From positions 1 through 27,255 of IMG/VR virus record IMGVR_UViG_3300028548_005857: a stretch of 27,255 nt of DNA; one strand, given 5' to 3'. This DNA comes from a virus. This document shows positions 14,650 to 22,131 of this stretch, piece after piece. The position numbers and the translations under genes were made by a program. Position 1 is the first letter of the stretch. Each line of letters starts with the position of its first letter. The notes beneath the pieces are model-generated. The model saw only the letters and a program-made list of their open reading frames with translations. It was not told the DNA's origin and made no database searches.

Positions 14650-15203
14650 TCTTCTGGCCGTTTAAAAGGGTTGATTGGCGGAACAACTTGTGTTGTTTGC
14701 AATGGAGACGAATAATTAGTGGCAACCCTTACATTAGTGTCTCTTGGCGGCATAGGAGTAAGGTTTGCAATAGGGTCTACTACCGGAGCGGTAACATCTG
14801 GAACAACGCCCGTCCACGGACCGCCGTAGGGGTTAAACGGGTTAAATCCAGGTGGAACAGGAACTTCAGTGTCAGGAACAGGTGGAACAGGAACTCCAGT
14901 GGGGTTAAACGGGTTAAATCCAGGTGGAACAGGAACTCCAGTGTCAGGAACAGGTGGAACAGGAACTTCATAGCCAGGGTTAAAGGGTTTATCGTCTGGA
15001 CCAACAGAACCAGGAACTCCAGTGGGGTTAAACGGGTTAAAGCCCCTATAGTCAAAAGTTTCGGCGACAGGAACTTCCGCCGTAAAGTCGCCCATGCCCA
15101 CCTTGTCCGCCATCGTCTCTATACCCGTTGGCGGAGGAGTGGGTGGAGTCATAAGTTTTTTTAGCTGTTCCGGGGTAAAGCCGTAGTTCAAGTTATATGC
15201 CAT
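14646..15203 (-). CDS. Proline-rich repeat protein, head module (185 aa)
   Basis: A 185-residue protein with a short helical start (MAYNLNYGFTPEQLKKLMTP) and then a Pro/Val/Gly-rich region of repeats built on PPVPDT-GVPVPPGFNPFNP-like units (about residues 60-130). A similar opening and a FNPFNP motif recur at each copy. Such low-complexity tails occur in some virion-associated proteins. It lies between the small basic protein and the endolysin gene and overlaps the latter by four bases. The function is unknown; no domain is visible beyond the repeats. Confidence 0.65.
   Translation of the reverse strand: MAYNLNYGFTPEQLKKLMTPPTPPPTGIETMADKVGMGDFTAEVPVAETFDYRGFNPFNPTGVPGSVGPDDKPFNPGYEVPVPPVPDTGVPVPPGFNPFNPTGVPVPPVPDTEVPVPPGFNPFNPYGGPWTGVVPDVTAPVVDPIANLTPMPPRDTNVRVATNYSSPLQTTQVVPPINPFKRPEE
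14826..15031 (-). repeat. Tandem repeats inside the proline-rich gene
   Basis: Near-identical copies of a roughly 70-base unit encode GVPVPPGFNPFNPTGVPVPP-type blocks. Copies begin around 14830, 14900 and 15015, with partial units between. Nucleotide identity between copies is high, which points to recent slippage or unequal recombination, so copy number may vary between related phages. Confidence 0.6.
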
Positions 15204-15214
15204 CAGCTAACGCC

Positions 15215-15430
15215 TTATTTTGTAGACTCATTATAACCTATAAAACTTGTGCCTCTGGTCGCGGCACCCGCGCCCCGCATTTTTATCTTGCGCGGAACAT
15301 CACCGCACATTGGCGCGGGAGCAGTTTTTCCATAAGGAATACGACCTTGGCCTTTAATATCGGCATACGTTACCGCCTTTGGGCTCTTGCTGGGCGTAGC
15401 GCCATTTACTTTAATTTTTCGATTTTTCAT
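15215..15430 (-). CDS. Small basic hypothetical protein (71 aa)
   Basis: A 71-residue, Lys/Arg/Gly-rich protein (MKNRKIKVNGATPSKSPKAV...) with a C-terminal RKIKMRGAGAATRGTSFIGY motif. The R-G-x-G-A-A-T-R/K-G motif appears in small proteins near portal genes of many aquatic phages. The high positive charge could suit nucleic-acid or capsid contact, but this is only inference. A GAGG lies about ten bases before the ATG, within the end of the portal gene, which is two bases upstream. Confidence 0.6.
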   Translation of the reverse strand: MKNRKIKVNGATPSKSPKAVTYADIKGQGRIPYGKTAPAPMCGDVPRKIKMRGAGAATRGTSFIGYNESTK

Positions 15431-15432
15431 TG

Positions 15433-17883
15433 CTAAGTTCCCTCGTTGTTACGTTGTTTAAGTATCTCTCTCTCCATTGCGGCTTGAATACGAGCACTTG
15501 TTTGACGTTCTTGCGCCGCAATACGCTCGTCAAATTGTTCCGACCGCATTTCTTGATTTTGTGAATCCAACTGAAGTTTGGCTTGGTCGATCTCATTGTC
15601 CGCTTGATCATTCTGTGATTTCGCCTGAATTTCCTGTTCCTTTAATTGTATCAAAGGATCAGGTGCGCCCGCGCCCGACAACTCGCCGGATAGTTTTTTA
15701 ACCTCCTGCAAGCCTTCTGCAATGAACCTTGCGGTCGAACGCTCTATCTCCAGCATCTGTTCGTCGTCGGCAGGTTGTCCCCCACTTTGTTGAACCTGTT
15801 GTAGATAACCTTCCGCCGCTTGTTCCCGCGCAGCAATTTGAACGTGCTCCATAACGTGCTTTTGAATCGTCATTGCAACCGGAGGCATACTGCCAACAAT
15901 AGGAGATGTCCCAAAAACCAAATGCGCTGTAATGTGTGCCTGATGATCTTGCCCTTCAAAAGCTTTTAAAGGAAGCATGTCCAATGAATTTATGTTTTCT
16001 TGCGCCGGATCAATCGGTGCAGGCTCTTCCATCGGCACCGACTTCATTATACGATCTACGTCCGGAACACCCAAAGCTTCGTACATATCACGATAAACTT
16101 CGTGGATATTATGTATCTCCGGCGCTTGGGTTGCCAACTGCATCTTTGTCTGCGCCATCATTATACGCTGCGCTTGGCTAAATACATTCGGATTACTAAC
16201 CGGAACAACATCTACACGATCATTAAAATCGCTTTGCATGATCTTTTCATCGCCGCCAGGCACCGAATACGGGTACTCTTGGGGCAAACTCTCAGACATC
16301 ACACGGGCAAGGATCTTAAATTCTTTCCGCATGGCATAATGCAGCCGCTTGTGAACAGCGCTCATGACGCGAGCGCCTTGCTCCATCATAGCCATCGTCG
16401 TGCCAACCGCCGCCTGCTGATTACCGTCGCCAACTTTAAGATCAGTTATTGTCGCAAACCGTTGTGCAGCATCTACCACAAAACCAAGGAGTTGAAATAA
16501 TGTCTGGTCAGGCCCCTTGAAAGGCAAAGGCATTAAACTGTCGCGGATAGCACCGCCGGGGGCGTCCACGTCTCGAAACTCTCCGGGCTGTAACGGGTTG
16601 TCGTCATCCCTGATCCGTAGGCCGCGGGCCTTGAAACCAGCGGGAAGGTTCGACAACGTACCCGCATCAATCAACTGCCGAAGCGCCGACGTAGCCGTTC
16701 GCGACAAACCACCAATAGTGTGGATTAACCCTAGACCATAAAAGCCAAAGCCGGGTAAAAACTTATAATGTGTAAAATATTGTATTTTTTTACGGATAAC
16801 ATCTTCTTCAAGATAGTTTCGACGAATAGATAGAATTTGTCCGTTGTCCTCGGAGATTGTGACAACATAGGGTATTTTTATTCCCGTAAACTCGCCGTCT
16901 TCATCTTCGTCTTCGTAACCTTCTAAATCTAGATCTGCATGGCACTCTAAAATAGTGCAGTCATAATCTATTTGACCCGGCTCTTGACCGTCAATTCTAT
17001 TAAACTCATCCTCTAAAGAGGTCAATTCTTTCTGCGAAGGTATAACCTCAACGTCTAAGTAAACTCCGGCTACTTGACGCTTTCTCAAATCATTTAATGA
17101 CATGCGCACTACTTGAGTGATATTAGGGCATGTTTCAAGATCGCTAGTCTCGTACGGAACAACGAGGTTCTCCGCGGGTACAAACTTGGATACCGCTCTA
17201 TCGAGCGTTTCGTCGTAATACGTTTTCTTAAAAGTAGAACCCGCCAACGGCAAGAAGAACAACATCTGATCCATATCAGGCGTGTATTCTTCCATTACAT
17301 TAGTAATGTAATAGTTCATAAACTGTTTGACGCGCTGCGCTTGCTGCGTCTTCTTTTGCGTCTCTTTGCCCATCACAACGGTGCGAACCGGACCCGAAGG
17401 CGGCAAAAGTTCGTTAAAAGCTTGCGCCTGGAATTGCGTGGCAGCCTCGGCTAATAAAGGATGCGTTACGCCGGAGGCTCCCCGAAAAGGCTGTGTGCGC
17501 TCTTCGTAGCTAAATCCCAGCAACTCTAACCCATTAGAATACGCTTCTTCCCAATCTTGGCGACTTGCTTTGTTAGCGTCAAATTCACCTAAAAGCTCTG
17601 AGGAAAGACGCTGAAGGTCGCGGTCTGGTATCTCTTCTGCCAAATTAGCGCCAAAATCTTGGCTCTCGCCCCGCTGATCGCTCGGATCAAAGTCAATAGT
17701 AACCCCGCCGTCTTCTTCTGGCGTGATTTCAATACCTTCCACATCCTCGGCCTGTATCATTGCCATAACATCGTTTTGTGAGTCAGGCAGGATTAACTCG
17801 ATTTCCGCCGTCAAATCCTCTGGATCTAACTGCGACGGAACATTGTTATCCATAAAACCCGCATTTGTTTTTCCGTTAGCCAT
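15433..17883 (-). CDS. Portal protein
   Basis: An 816-residue protein placed after the terminase genes. After an acidic N-terminal region (about 1-75) it has the portal-type sequence RTQPFRGASGVTHPLLAEAA, then FMNYYITNVMEEYTPDMDQM and FLPLAGSTFKKTYYDETLDR, a central KFLPGFGFYGLGLIHTIGGL, and a C-terminal Gln/Glu-rich coiled coil (about 745-816). These features and the length resemble large podovirus-type portals, which form the dodecameric ring through which DNA is packaged. AGGAG lies five bases before the ATG. No frameshift or truncation is seen. Confidence 0.85.
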   Translation of the reverse strand: MANGKTNAGFMDNNVPSQLDPEDLTAEIELILPDSQNDVMAMIQAEDVEGIEITPEEDGGVTIDFDPSDQRGESQDFGANLAEEIPDRDLQRLSSELLGEFDANKASRQDWEEAYSNGLELLGFSYEERTQPFRGASGVTHPLLAEAATQFQAQAFNELLPPSGPVRTVVMGKETQKKTQQAQRVKQFMNYYITNVMEEYTPDMDQMLFFLPLAGSTFKKTYYDETLDRAVSKFVPAENLVVPYETSDLETCPNITQVVRMSLNDLRKRQVAGVYLDVEVIPSQKELTSLEDEFNRIDGQEPGQIDYDCTILECHADLDLEGYEDEDEDGEFTGIKIPYVVTISEDNGQILSIRRNYLEEDVIRKKIQYFTHYKFLPGFGFYGLGLIHTIGGLSRTATSALRQLIDAGTLSNLPAGFKARGLRIRDDDNPLQPGEFRDVDAPGGAIRDSLMPLPFKGPDQTLFQLLGFVVDAAQRFATITDLKVGDGNQQAAVGTTMAMMEQGARVMSAVHKRLHYAMRKEFKILARVMSESLPQEYPYSVPGGDEKIMQSDFNDRVDVVPVSNPNVFSQAQRIMMAQTKMQLATQAPEIHNIHEVYRDMYEALGVPDVDRIMKSVPMEEPAPIDPAQENINSLDMLPLKAFEGQDHQAHITAHLVFGTSPIVGSMPPVAMTIQKHVMEHVQIAAREQAAEGYLQQVQQSGGQPADDEQMLEIERSTARFIAEGLQEVKKLSGELSGAGAPDPLIQLKEQEIQAKSQNDQADNEIDQAKLQLDSQNQEMRSEQFDERIAAQERQTSARIQAAMEREILKQRNNEGT

Positions 17884-17891
17884 AATCGCTC

Positions 17892-19049
17892 CTAATCTTC
17901 GGGTTTTCTTCCAAGAATTTTGTCATATTGGTTCCGTATAATGTCCATCACGGTTGGCGGTTCTGGTTCTGGTTCTAATGGTGCATCCCTGGGTATTAAA
18001 TAACGGGGGTCACCTTTGCCTTTTTCTCTCAAAAACTCAGCGAAATCTTCGTTGAACATCGCAAGCCCGTCAAGGTTATCGACTTGGCCCTCAGTTAACG
18101 GATCACCAAACGTCATGTCTCCTGTGTCTTTGACCAATTGCATTGCTTCTTCTAAGCTAAGCTTGGGATTTTCCTCCAGAAGTTTTTCAATAGCTTCAGG
18201 GTTAGGCCACCCTTTTCCACTATCCATCGCCTTTTCTAGTAGGCTAGTAAGGCCATGCCCCTCCCCCGCGTCTTTATAAATCTTAGCGAGAGCGTGTGGT
18301 GCGCCATGGGCGCCCAGCGTTGAAGCATAGTCATCATAGGACTCCCGGATCTCAGGGGAGGACGACTGCCTGTGCAGGAGTTCATGCATCACAGCCGCTC
18401 CGGGAGAGCGAGATGTCTCGGGAGAATGCACGTTCAGCCTTGGATCATTAAAAGGCAGGCCTTGTTGAAAATAAATGCTGTCCGGCCTAAGGGAGCCTGG
18501 TCCCTCAACCGTCGTGGAGGCAAGATTCTTGTATTGTTTGTTGATTTTCTCAAAAAGTTCCTCTTCTCCTAAACTTCCTATGCCCTGCTCTGTTTCGGGG
18601 GGGTTAACATACACGCCTAAAAAAGTTGAACGAGGGTTCTCCCTGTCGAGGTAAAGTGTGTCGGCGGTGTCTACCATAGCGGTACCGCCAGGCCTGTAAG
18701 GGTGATGCCCAAAGGTGCGTATGTCCGCCATACGGTCTTTGTTGAAAGGGACGCCGCCAGTACGAGCAAGATAAGACGGAAGTCCGTACTTGCCGCTAAA
18801 TCTAAAATCCTCGGGGAGTTGCCCTTGGAGATCGACCATCATCTCAAGATCGGCTAAACTGTTAAACTCCGTCTTACGACGTTCCGCCTCAATACGCAAC
18901 TGCTCCTCTTCCGGCAACTGATTGAAAGCGGCTTGGGATTCTTCTGATGTAACAGCGCCGCCGTTGTCGAAATACGAAACAAGGCCTGCCTGCGGAAAGC
19001 CGCCTGCACCTAGATTAACTGCCGGACTATACTGTCCCGCTTGCGCCAT
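17892..19049 (-). CDS. Putative HExxH zinc metalloprotease-like protein
   Basis: A 385-residue protein between the large terminase and portal genes. It carries AAVMHELLHRQSSS (HExxH at about 222-226), the zinc-binding signature of many metallopeptidases; which downstream residue would be the third ligand is not clear. The N-terminus (MAQAGQYSPAVNLGAGGFPQ) is low-complexity and Gly-rich, and the C-terminus is acidic. The start is set at the ATG at 19049 because GGGGGG is seven bases upstream; an ATG five codons earlier at 19064 has none. A head-maturation or prohead role would fit the position but is not shown. The family is not recognised. Confidence 0.65.
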   Translation of the reverse strand: MAQAGQYSPAVNLGAGGFPQAGLVSYFDNGGAVTSEESQAAFNQLPEEEQLRIEAERRKTEFNSLADLEMMVDLQGQLPEDFRFSGKYGLPSYLARTGGVPFNKDRMADIRTFGHHPYRPGGTAMVDTADTLYLDRENPRSTFLGVYVNPPETEQGIGSLGEEELFEKINKQYKNLASTTVEGPGSLRPDSIYFQQGLPFNDPRLNVHSPETSRSPGAAVMHELLHRQSSSPEIRESYDDYASTLGAHGAPHALAKIYKDAGEGHGLTSLLEKAMDSGKGWPNPEAIEKLLEENPKLSLEEAMQLVKDTGDMTFGDPLTEGQVDNLDGLAMFNEDFAEFLREKGKGDPRYLIPRDAPLEPEPEPPTVMDIIRNQYDKILGRKPED

Positions 19050-19071
19050 TCGCAGTCCCCCCATCGTATTG

Positions 19072-20523
19072 TTAATAATACACCTCTACTTTAACAGAGT
19101 TTTCGTCATCTTCCCAATCATCCGTGGGCAACTGCACAAAATTACCTTGGCGATAACGCATAAGCGCCTGAGTCATACTATCCACTAAATCGTCAAACTC
19201 GCCGTTTGGAAAAGCCGCTACCTCCTCAATAAGCTCTTCTGCCCAAGTTTCATCGGGGGCCCAGACCATTCCGGCTTCAAACAAGGGCGACACGCTATGC
19301 ACCCGCGTTATCTTATCGTTACCGCGACTTGGTGTAAAATTAACAACTGGTATGCCCTGCACACGTAATTCCTGCGTCAAAGGCGTTCCACTGGCTTTCG
19401 CCTCGACAATAACTGTATCAGGTTCCCAGAAATTATAAAGTTCTAATGCCACTTCCTTCAACTCAGGAAAATCCCAGCGCCCTTTTTTACTGTCCAATAA
19501 TATTAAATTAGGCCCGCTGCCCCCCTCGTTCGGATAAAATACCCCCCACGTCGTAATGGCAGAATAATCCGCCGTCTCGCGCTTGGAAAAAGCAGTATCA
19601 TAACTTTGGATCACATATTCCAATTGCGGGATCTTGGGGCTTTCCCACACCTGCCACCACTCCCGCTTGATGATAGCGCTTTCTTCGCCCGTGGGGTTTT
19701 GCTGATACTGCGCGTTCCATTTGCTTATGGGGATAGAAGCGCGGACCGCGGTCAAATCCTCCAGGCTCCAATACTCAGGCCAACAGGGCGTCCCGTCCTC
19801 GAAAATTGCCGGAAGCTCCACTACCTCCCATTGATCCGCTAACGGATCTTTAGCCATCGCCCGCAATAACTGGCCCGTCATATCCTTCTCCGACCAGCGC
19901 GTCTGAACGATAACTATCGAACCGCCCGGCTGTAACCGCTGACGGGGGCCACCCGTATACCAATCCCAAGCGTCGTCAAAACCTGCCGCCGACATTGCCG
20001 TCTGCTCCGAGTGAGGATCGTCAATAATAATCAAATCGCCGCCGCGACCCGCTAAGTTCGAGCCAACGCCCACGGCATAGTACATACCCCCAGAGCTCGT
20101 GTCCCACCGACCAGAAGCCTTGCTGTCCGCCGCCAACTTGACGCTCGGAAATACCTCCCTGTACTCGTCCGAGTCCAAAAGATTCTTCGTCTTACGACCA
20201 AAGTTGACCGCAAGCTCCGTCGTGTGCGTCGCCTGGATAATCTTCATCTTCGGGTTCTTGCCCATCATCCACGCCGGAAAAAGAAAAGACGCAAACTCAC
20301 TCTTCGTGTGCCGCGGTGCCATGTTGATAATCAAGCGCTTTAACTCGCCGCTCGCGACCCTTTCAAGCTTGTCCGCAATAATCTTATGGTGCCGCCCCAC
20401 AATAAACTCGGGCCACATGACTTTTACAAAATTTAAAAACTTTTTCCGGCACGTCTCGTTTTTCTCAAGGTGCGCGAGCCGTAGCTCAAGTTTTAACTTC
20501 TTGTCGTCAATCGCTACATCCAT
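19072..20523 (-). CDS. terL: Terminase large subunit
   Basis: A 483-residue packaging motor. The ATPase domain has a Walker A-like APRHTKSE (69-76), Walker B LIIIDDP (164-170) and a coupling segment VIVQTRW (204-210). The C-terminal RNase H-like nuclease has D309 (SYDTAF), E374 (VIVEAKA) and D444/D445/D448 (FDDLVDS). TerL pumps DNA into the prohead and cuts it. AGGA is six bases before the ATG. Unusually, the small subunit gene is about 4.7 kb upstream, separated by moron-like units. The last residues lie seven bases from an alternative start of the HExxH gene. Confidence 0.95.
   Translation of the reverse strand: MDVAIDDKKLKLELRLAHLEKNETCRKKFLNFVKVMWPEFIVGRHHKIIADKLERVASGELKRLIINMAPRHTKSEFASFLFPAWMMGKNPKMKIIQATHTTELAVNFGRKTKNLLDSDEYREVFPSVKLAADSKASGRWDTSSGGMYYAVGVGSNLAGRGGDLIIIDDPHSEQTAMSAAGFDDAWDWYTGGPRQRLQPGGSIVIVQTRWSEKDMTGQLLRAMAKDPLADQWEVVELPAIFEDGTPCWPEYWSLEDLTAVRASIPISKWNAQYQQNPTGEESAIIKREWWQVWESPKIPQLEYVIQSYDTAFSKRETADYSAITTWGVFYPNEGGSGPNLILLDSKKGRWDFPELKEVALELYNFWEPDTVIVEAKASGTPLTQELRVQGIPVVNFTPSRGNDKITRVHSVSPLFEAGMVWAPDETWAEELIEEVAAFPNGEFDDLVDSMTQALMRYRQGNFVQLPTDDWEDDENSVKVEVYY
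20428..20452. repeat. Repeat copy 1, inside the terL 5' end
   Basis: A 25-base segment coding CRKKFLNF of TerL is repeated with one mismatch at 20557-20581 in the upstream leader. Weaker similarity continues for about 25 bases on the right side of both copies (GGTGCGCG). This suggests a local duplication of the start of terL. Confidence 0.75.
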
Positions 20524-20556
20524 ACAAGTTCCTATGGTTTAAAAGCCATACGTTTT

Positions 20557-20581
20557 AAAATTTAAAAATTTTTTCCGGCAC
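20557..20581. repeat. Repeat copy 2, in the terL leader
   Basis: Second copy of the 25-base segment at 20428-20452, with a C-to-T difference. It lies between the terL promoter and its start codon and is not part of an open frame of useful length. Confidence 0.75.
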
Positions 20582-20610
20582 AACTCTTTTGGTGCGCGGT
20601 CTTTTATAAA

Positions 20611-20626
20611 TGTTCCACGTGAAACG
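20611..20626. promoter_or_regulatory. parS-like palindrome
   Basis: TGTTCCACGTGAAACG differs by one base from the chromosomal parS consensus TGTTCCACGTGAAACA bound by ParB. It is centred on CACGTG and lies about 21 bases downstream of the -10 of the terL promoter, so it could act as a ParB-type site or as an operator for a repressor. No parB-like gene is in the window. Confidence 0.55.
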
Positions 20627-20646
20627 TTCCGCGGCTCACGGTACGT

Positions 20647-20652
20647 ATTATA
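20647..20652 (-). promoter_or_regulatory. Promoter -10 element upstream of terL
   Basis: A perfect TATAAT on the minus strand, about 125 bases before the terL ATG. The -35 (CTTATA or TTATAT) is weak. The spacer holds ATCGCATA, which is also found in the spacer of the three repeated promoter modules further right, suggesting shared control. Confidence 0.45.
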
Positions 20653-20833
20653 TGCGATATTACACGCTAATATAAGACAGTTAAAGCTCGTTTAAAAAAA
20701 CAGGTAACTATTTGAGAGAAACATGGCTCTAGCCCCCGTCTGGAAAAAAAGGCCCGCGCGAATTTTGGGACGCGATTTTTGGGATCTGGCCAAGGCAATT
20801 TGACCCGATAGGCAGGGGCCCCCAGCGATTGAT

Positions 20834-20935
20834 CGAGGTCCACGGTTCGAGGTCCGCGGCGCTGGCAACACGGACCCGGGGAAGAGTGCTATCACCTTGT
20901 CCGCGGTCCACGGCCCACGGCCCACGGTTCGCGAG
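20834..20935. repeat. GC-rich degenerate short repeats (GGTCCACGG type)
   Basis: Units such as GGTCCACGG, GGTCCGCGG, GGCCCACGG and CCACGGTTCG recur about eight times in 100 bases in a region much richer in GC than its surroundings. Function unknown; it may be a remnant of foreign DNA or a set of binding sites. Confidence 0.5.
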
Positions 20936-21001
20936 CCTGTACGTTTGAGCCATGGCCCGGGAGGCCCGGCCCGGAGTGATGCACTGGATTAAACCGAGGG
21001 C

Positions 21002-21026
21002 AAAAAAAAGCCCGCACGTGGCGGGC
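21002..21026 (-). terminator. Intrinsic terminator of moron unit 1
   Basis: On the minus strand GCCCGC and GCGGGC pair around a short loop and are followed by eight T. It lies about 24 bases past the stop of the 83-aa gene and ends transcription from the promoter at 21537-21566. Confidence 0.85.
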
Positions 21027-21049
21027 AAAAGGTGAGCGGTATTTAAGAA

Positions 21050-21301
21050 TCAGTACAGATCAGGAGCTATACTCATTCGCAGCGTCGCGACATAGTCGCC
21101 ATTAGGTAACATGCCGAAGCCTGATATAAGTGATGGCCAGCCCTGCTTAGTCGCGTAACGTTGGGCTAGTTGTTCGGCCTGATCGTAAATGTTCAACGAA
21201 TAGTCGAGGCCTTCGATCATGGTGCCCGCGCCCGTCCACGCTTTAAGCCTTGACCCTTTTGTATTGGTAGGCCCTAGATATTTTATTTGAATTGCTTTCA
21301 T
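21050..21301 (-). CDS. Conserved small hypothetical protein (83 aa)
   Basis: An 83-residue protein opening MKAIQIKYLGPTNTKGSRLK and ending in MLPNGDYVATLRMS. The N-terminal MKAIQIKYL-x-x-TNTKGSR-K pattern and the LPNGDYV motif belong to a widespread small protein on phages and plasmids that I recognise but whose function I do not know. It follows the 61-aa gene with a one-base overlap (TAATG), so the two are translationally coupled in one moron unit that ends in the terminator at 21002. Confidence 0.75.
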   Translation of the reverse strand: MKAIQIKYLGPTNTKGSRLKAWTGAGTMIEGLDYSLNIYDQAEQLAQRYATKQGWPSLISGFGMLPNGDYVATLRMSIAPDLY

Positions 21302-21486
21302 TATTGTTTAATCTCCATAGCTCGGCGTGTCTCTCCTAGCGCGTAACAATTATCCCCGTTGTAATATATCGCCCTATACTTTAATGCTTCAGTTTTAGAA
21401 GAATGGGTGGAAATAGTTGTCTCCCTGCATACTATTGAATAAGGGAAGTTTTTAACGCTGCCTTTGATAATCTTGTAAATGTTCAT
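21301..21486 (-). CDS. Small hypothetical protein (61 aa)
   Basis: A 61-residue protein, MNIYKIIKGSVKNFPYSIVC..., ending TRRAMEIKQ, with no recognised domain. A GGAG is placed 11 bases before the ATG and the promoter module PA lies 50 bases upstream. It is the first gene of moron unit 1. The sequence around its ribosome site (GGAGACTAAACAATTATG) is copied, with changes, in front of the following gene. Confidence 0.65.
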   Translation of the reverse strand: MNIYKIIKGSVKNFPYSIVCRETTISTHSSKTEALKYRAIYYNGDNCYALGETRRAMEIKQ

Positions 21487-21508
21487 AATTGTTTAGTCTC
21501 CATTAAAG

Positions 21509-21566
21509 GGCCAGCCCGTTGCCGACCGCTGAGCGTATTTTAGGCACAAGTATGCGATAATGTAAA
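21509..21566 (-). promoter_or_regulatory. Repeated promoter-leader module A
   Basis: On the minus strand TTTACA (21561-21566), an 18-base spacer and TAAAAT (21537-21542), followed by a 19-base leader segment (21509-21527) that can fold with G-U pairs. The same layout is seen at 22011-22068 and 23788-23845. It drives the genes at 21486 and 21301. Confidence 0.7.
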
Positions 21567-21584
21567 GCTGGCCTTTTATCAGGC

Positions 21585-21609
21585 AAAAAAAAGCCCGCAC
21601 GTGGCGGGC
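21585..21609 (-). terminator. Intrinsic terminator of moron unit 2
   Basis: GCCCGC/GCGGGC stem followed by eight T on the minus strand, about 20 bases past the stop at 21630. The sequence is nearly the same as the terminator at 21002. Confidence 0.85.
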
Positions 21610-21629
21610 AAAAGGTGCAGCGGGAAAGG

Positions 21630-21782
21630 TTAGTGTCCGGCGTCTACCAGCTCCTGTACCAGCTCCTGCGCTTTGACGTAAGCTTTGTCACGCTCTTCTG
21701 CCCGCCCACTCATTGCCATTAACCCCATAAATTGTAGCTGGAATTGGATCTTTTGCGCGGTCGTCTGCTCGGAATTATTCAT
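21630..21782 (-). CDS. Small hypothetical protein (50 aa)
   Basis: A 50-residue helical protein, MNNSEQTTAQKIQFQLQFMG..., ending VKAQELVQELVDAGH. The ATG overlaps the stop region of the preceding gene by eight bases and a GGAG lies about ten bases upstream. An ATG ten codons earlier would overlap more and has no better ribosome site. It shares moron unit 2 with the 71-aa gene. I do not recognise it. Confidence 0.55.
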   Translation of the reverse strand: MNNSEQTTAQKIQFQLQFMGLMAMSGRAEERDKAYVKAQELVQELVDAGH

Positions 21783-21990
21783 GATTAGACCACTCCGGAA
21801 GTAAGCCGCCAACTTGCGGCACGGATTGCCAACCCAGCTCTTTGCAGGCTTCCGTTATAAGGACGCCTTCCATATCAAAAAACTGCCCCTCGGACGTAAA
21901 AGTTAAATGCTCAACAGCTCTAAGCACATGATCTGCAATCTCCTGCTGGTGTGGCCCCATGTCGCAAGCTTCCATACATGTAATTCGCAT
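21775..21990 (-). CDS. Small hypothetical protein (71 aa)
   Basis: A 71-residue protein, MRITCMEACDMGPHQQEIAD..., ending GLLPEWSNHE, with no recognised domain. A strong GGAGGT stands seven bases before the ATG. It is the first gene after promoter module B (22011-22068). Acidic overall, with two N-terminal cysteines. Function unknown. Confidence 0.65.
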   Translation of the reverse strand: MRITCMEACDMGPHQQEIADHVLRAVEHLTFTSEGQFFDMEGVLITEACKELGWQSVPQVGGLLPEWSNHE

Positions 21991-22010
21991 TAGTCAAACC
22001 TCCATTAAAG

Positions 22011-22068
22011 GGCCAGCCCATTGCCGACCACTGGGCGTATTTTAAGCACAAGTATGGGATAATGTAAA
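22011..22068 (-). promoter_or_regulatory. Repeated promoter-leader module B
   Basis: TTTACA (22063-22068), 18-base spacer, TAAAAT (22039-22044) and the 19-base leader segment at 22011-22029, near-identical to module A. It drives the genes at 21990 and 21782. Confidence 0.7.
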
Positions 22069-22086
22069 GCCGCCCCTTTATCAGGC

Positions 22087-22113
22087 AAAAAAAAGCCCGC
22101 GATTAAGCGGGCT
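22087..22113 (-). terminator. Intrinsic terminator of moron unit 3
   Basis: An AGCCCGC/GCGGGCT stem with a six-base loop, followed by eight T on the minus strand, 18 bases past the stop at 22132. The 52 bases 22087-22138 match 22953-23004 with a single difference. Confidence 0.87.
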
Positions 22114-22131
22114 AAAATGACTCAACTGTGG

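Larger units (their letters stand above)
20524..21001. other. Non-coding stretch upstream of terL
   Basis: No convincing gene is seen in about 480 bases. It holds, right to left, a GC-rich degenerate repeat (20834-20935), an AT-rich stretch, a TATAAT promoter (20647-20652), a parS-like palindrome and the second copy of the terL duplication. Short frames across 20692-21028 are low-complexity readings of the GC-rich repeat and lack ribosome sites. Confidence 0.6.

Noticed and set aside
14688-15164. A 158-aa plus-strand frame
   Set aside because: It is the antisense reading of the proline-rich repeats and has repeated Arg/Val/Lys blocks typical of a shadow frame.
20099-20542. A 147-aa plus-strand frame with hydrophobic segments
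   Set aside because: Entirely antisense to terL, whose motifs are conserved; the hydrophobic stretches are shadows of charged codons.
20692-21028. Two overlapping minus-strand frames of 77 and 99 aa
   Set aside because: They read through GC-rich repeats and the terminator at 21002, have no ribosome site and low-complexity Arg/Gly/Pro content.
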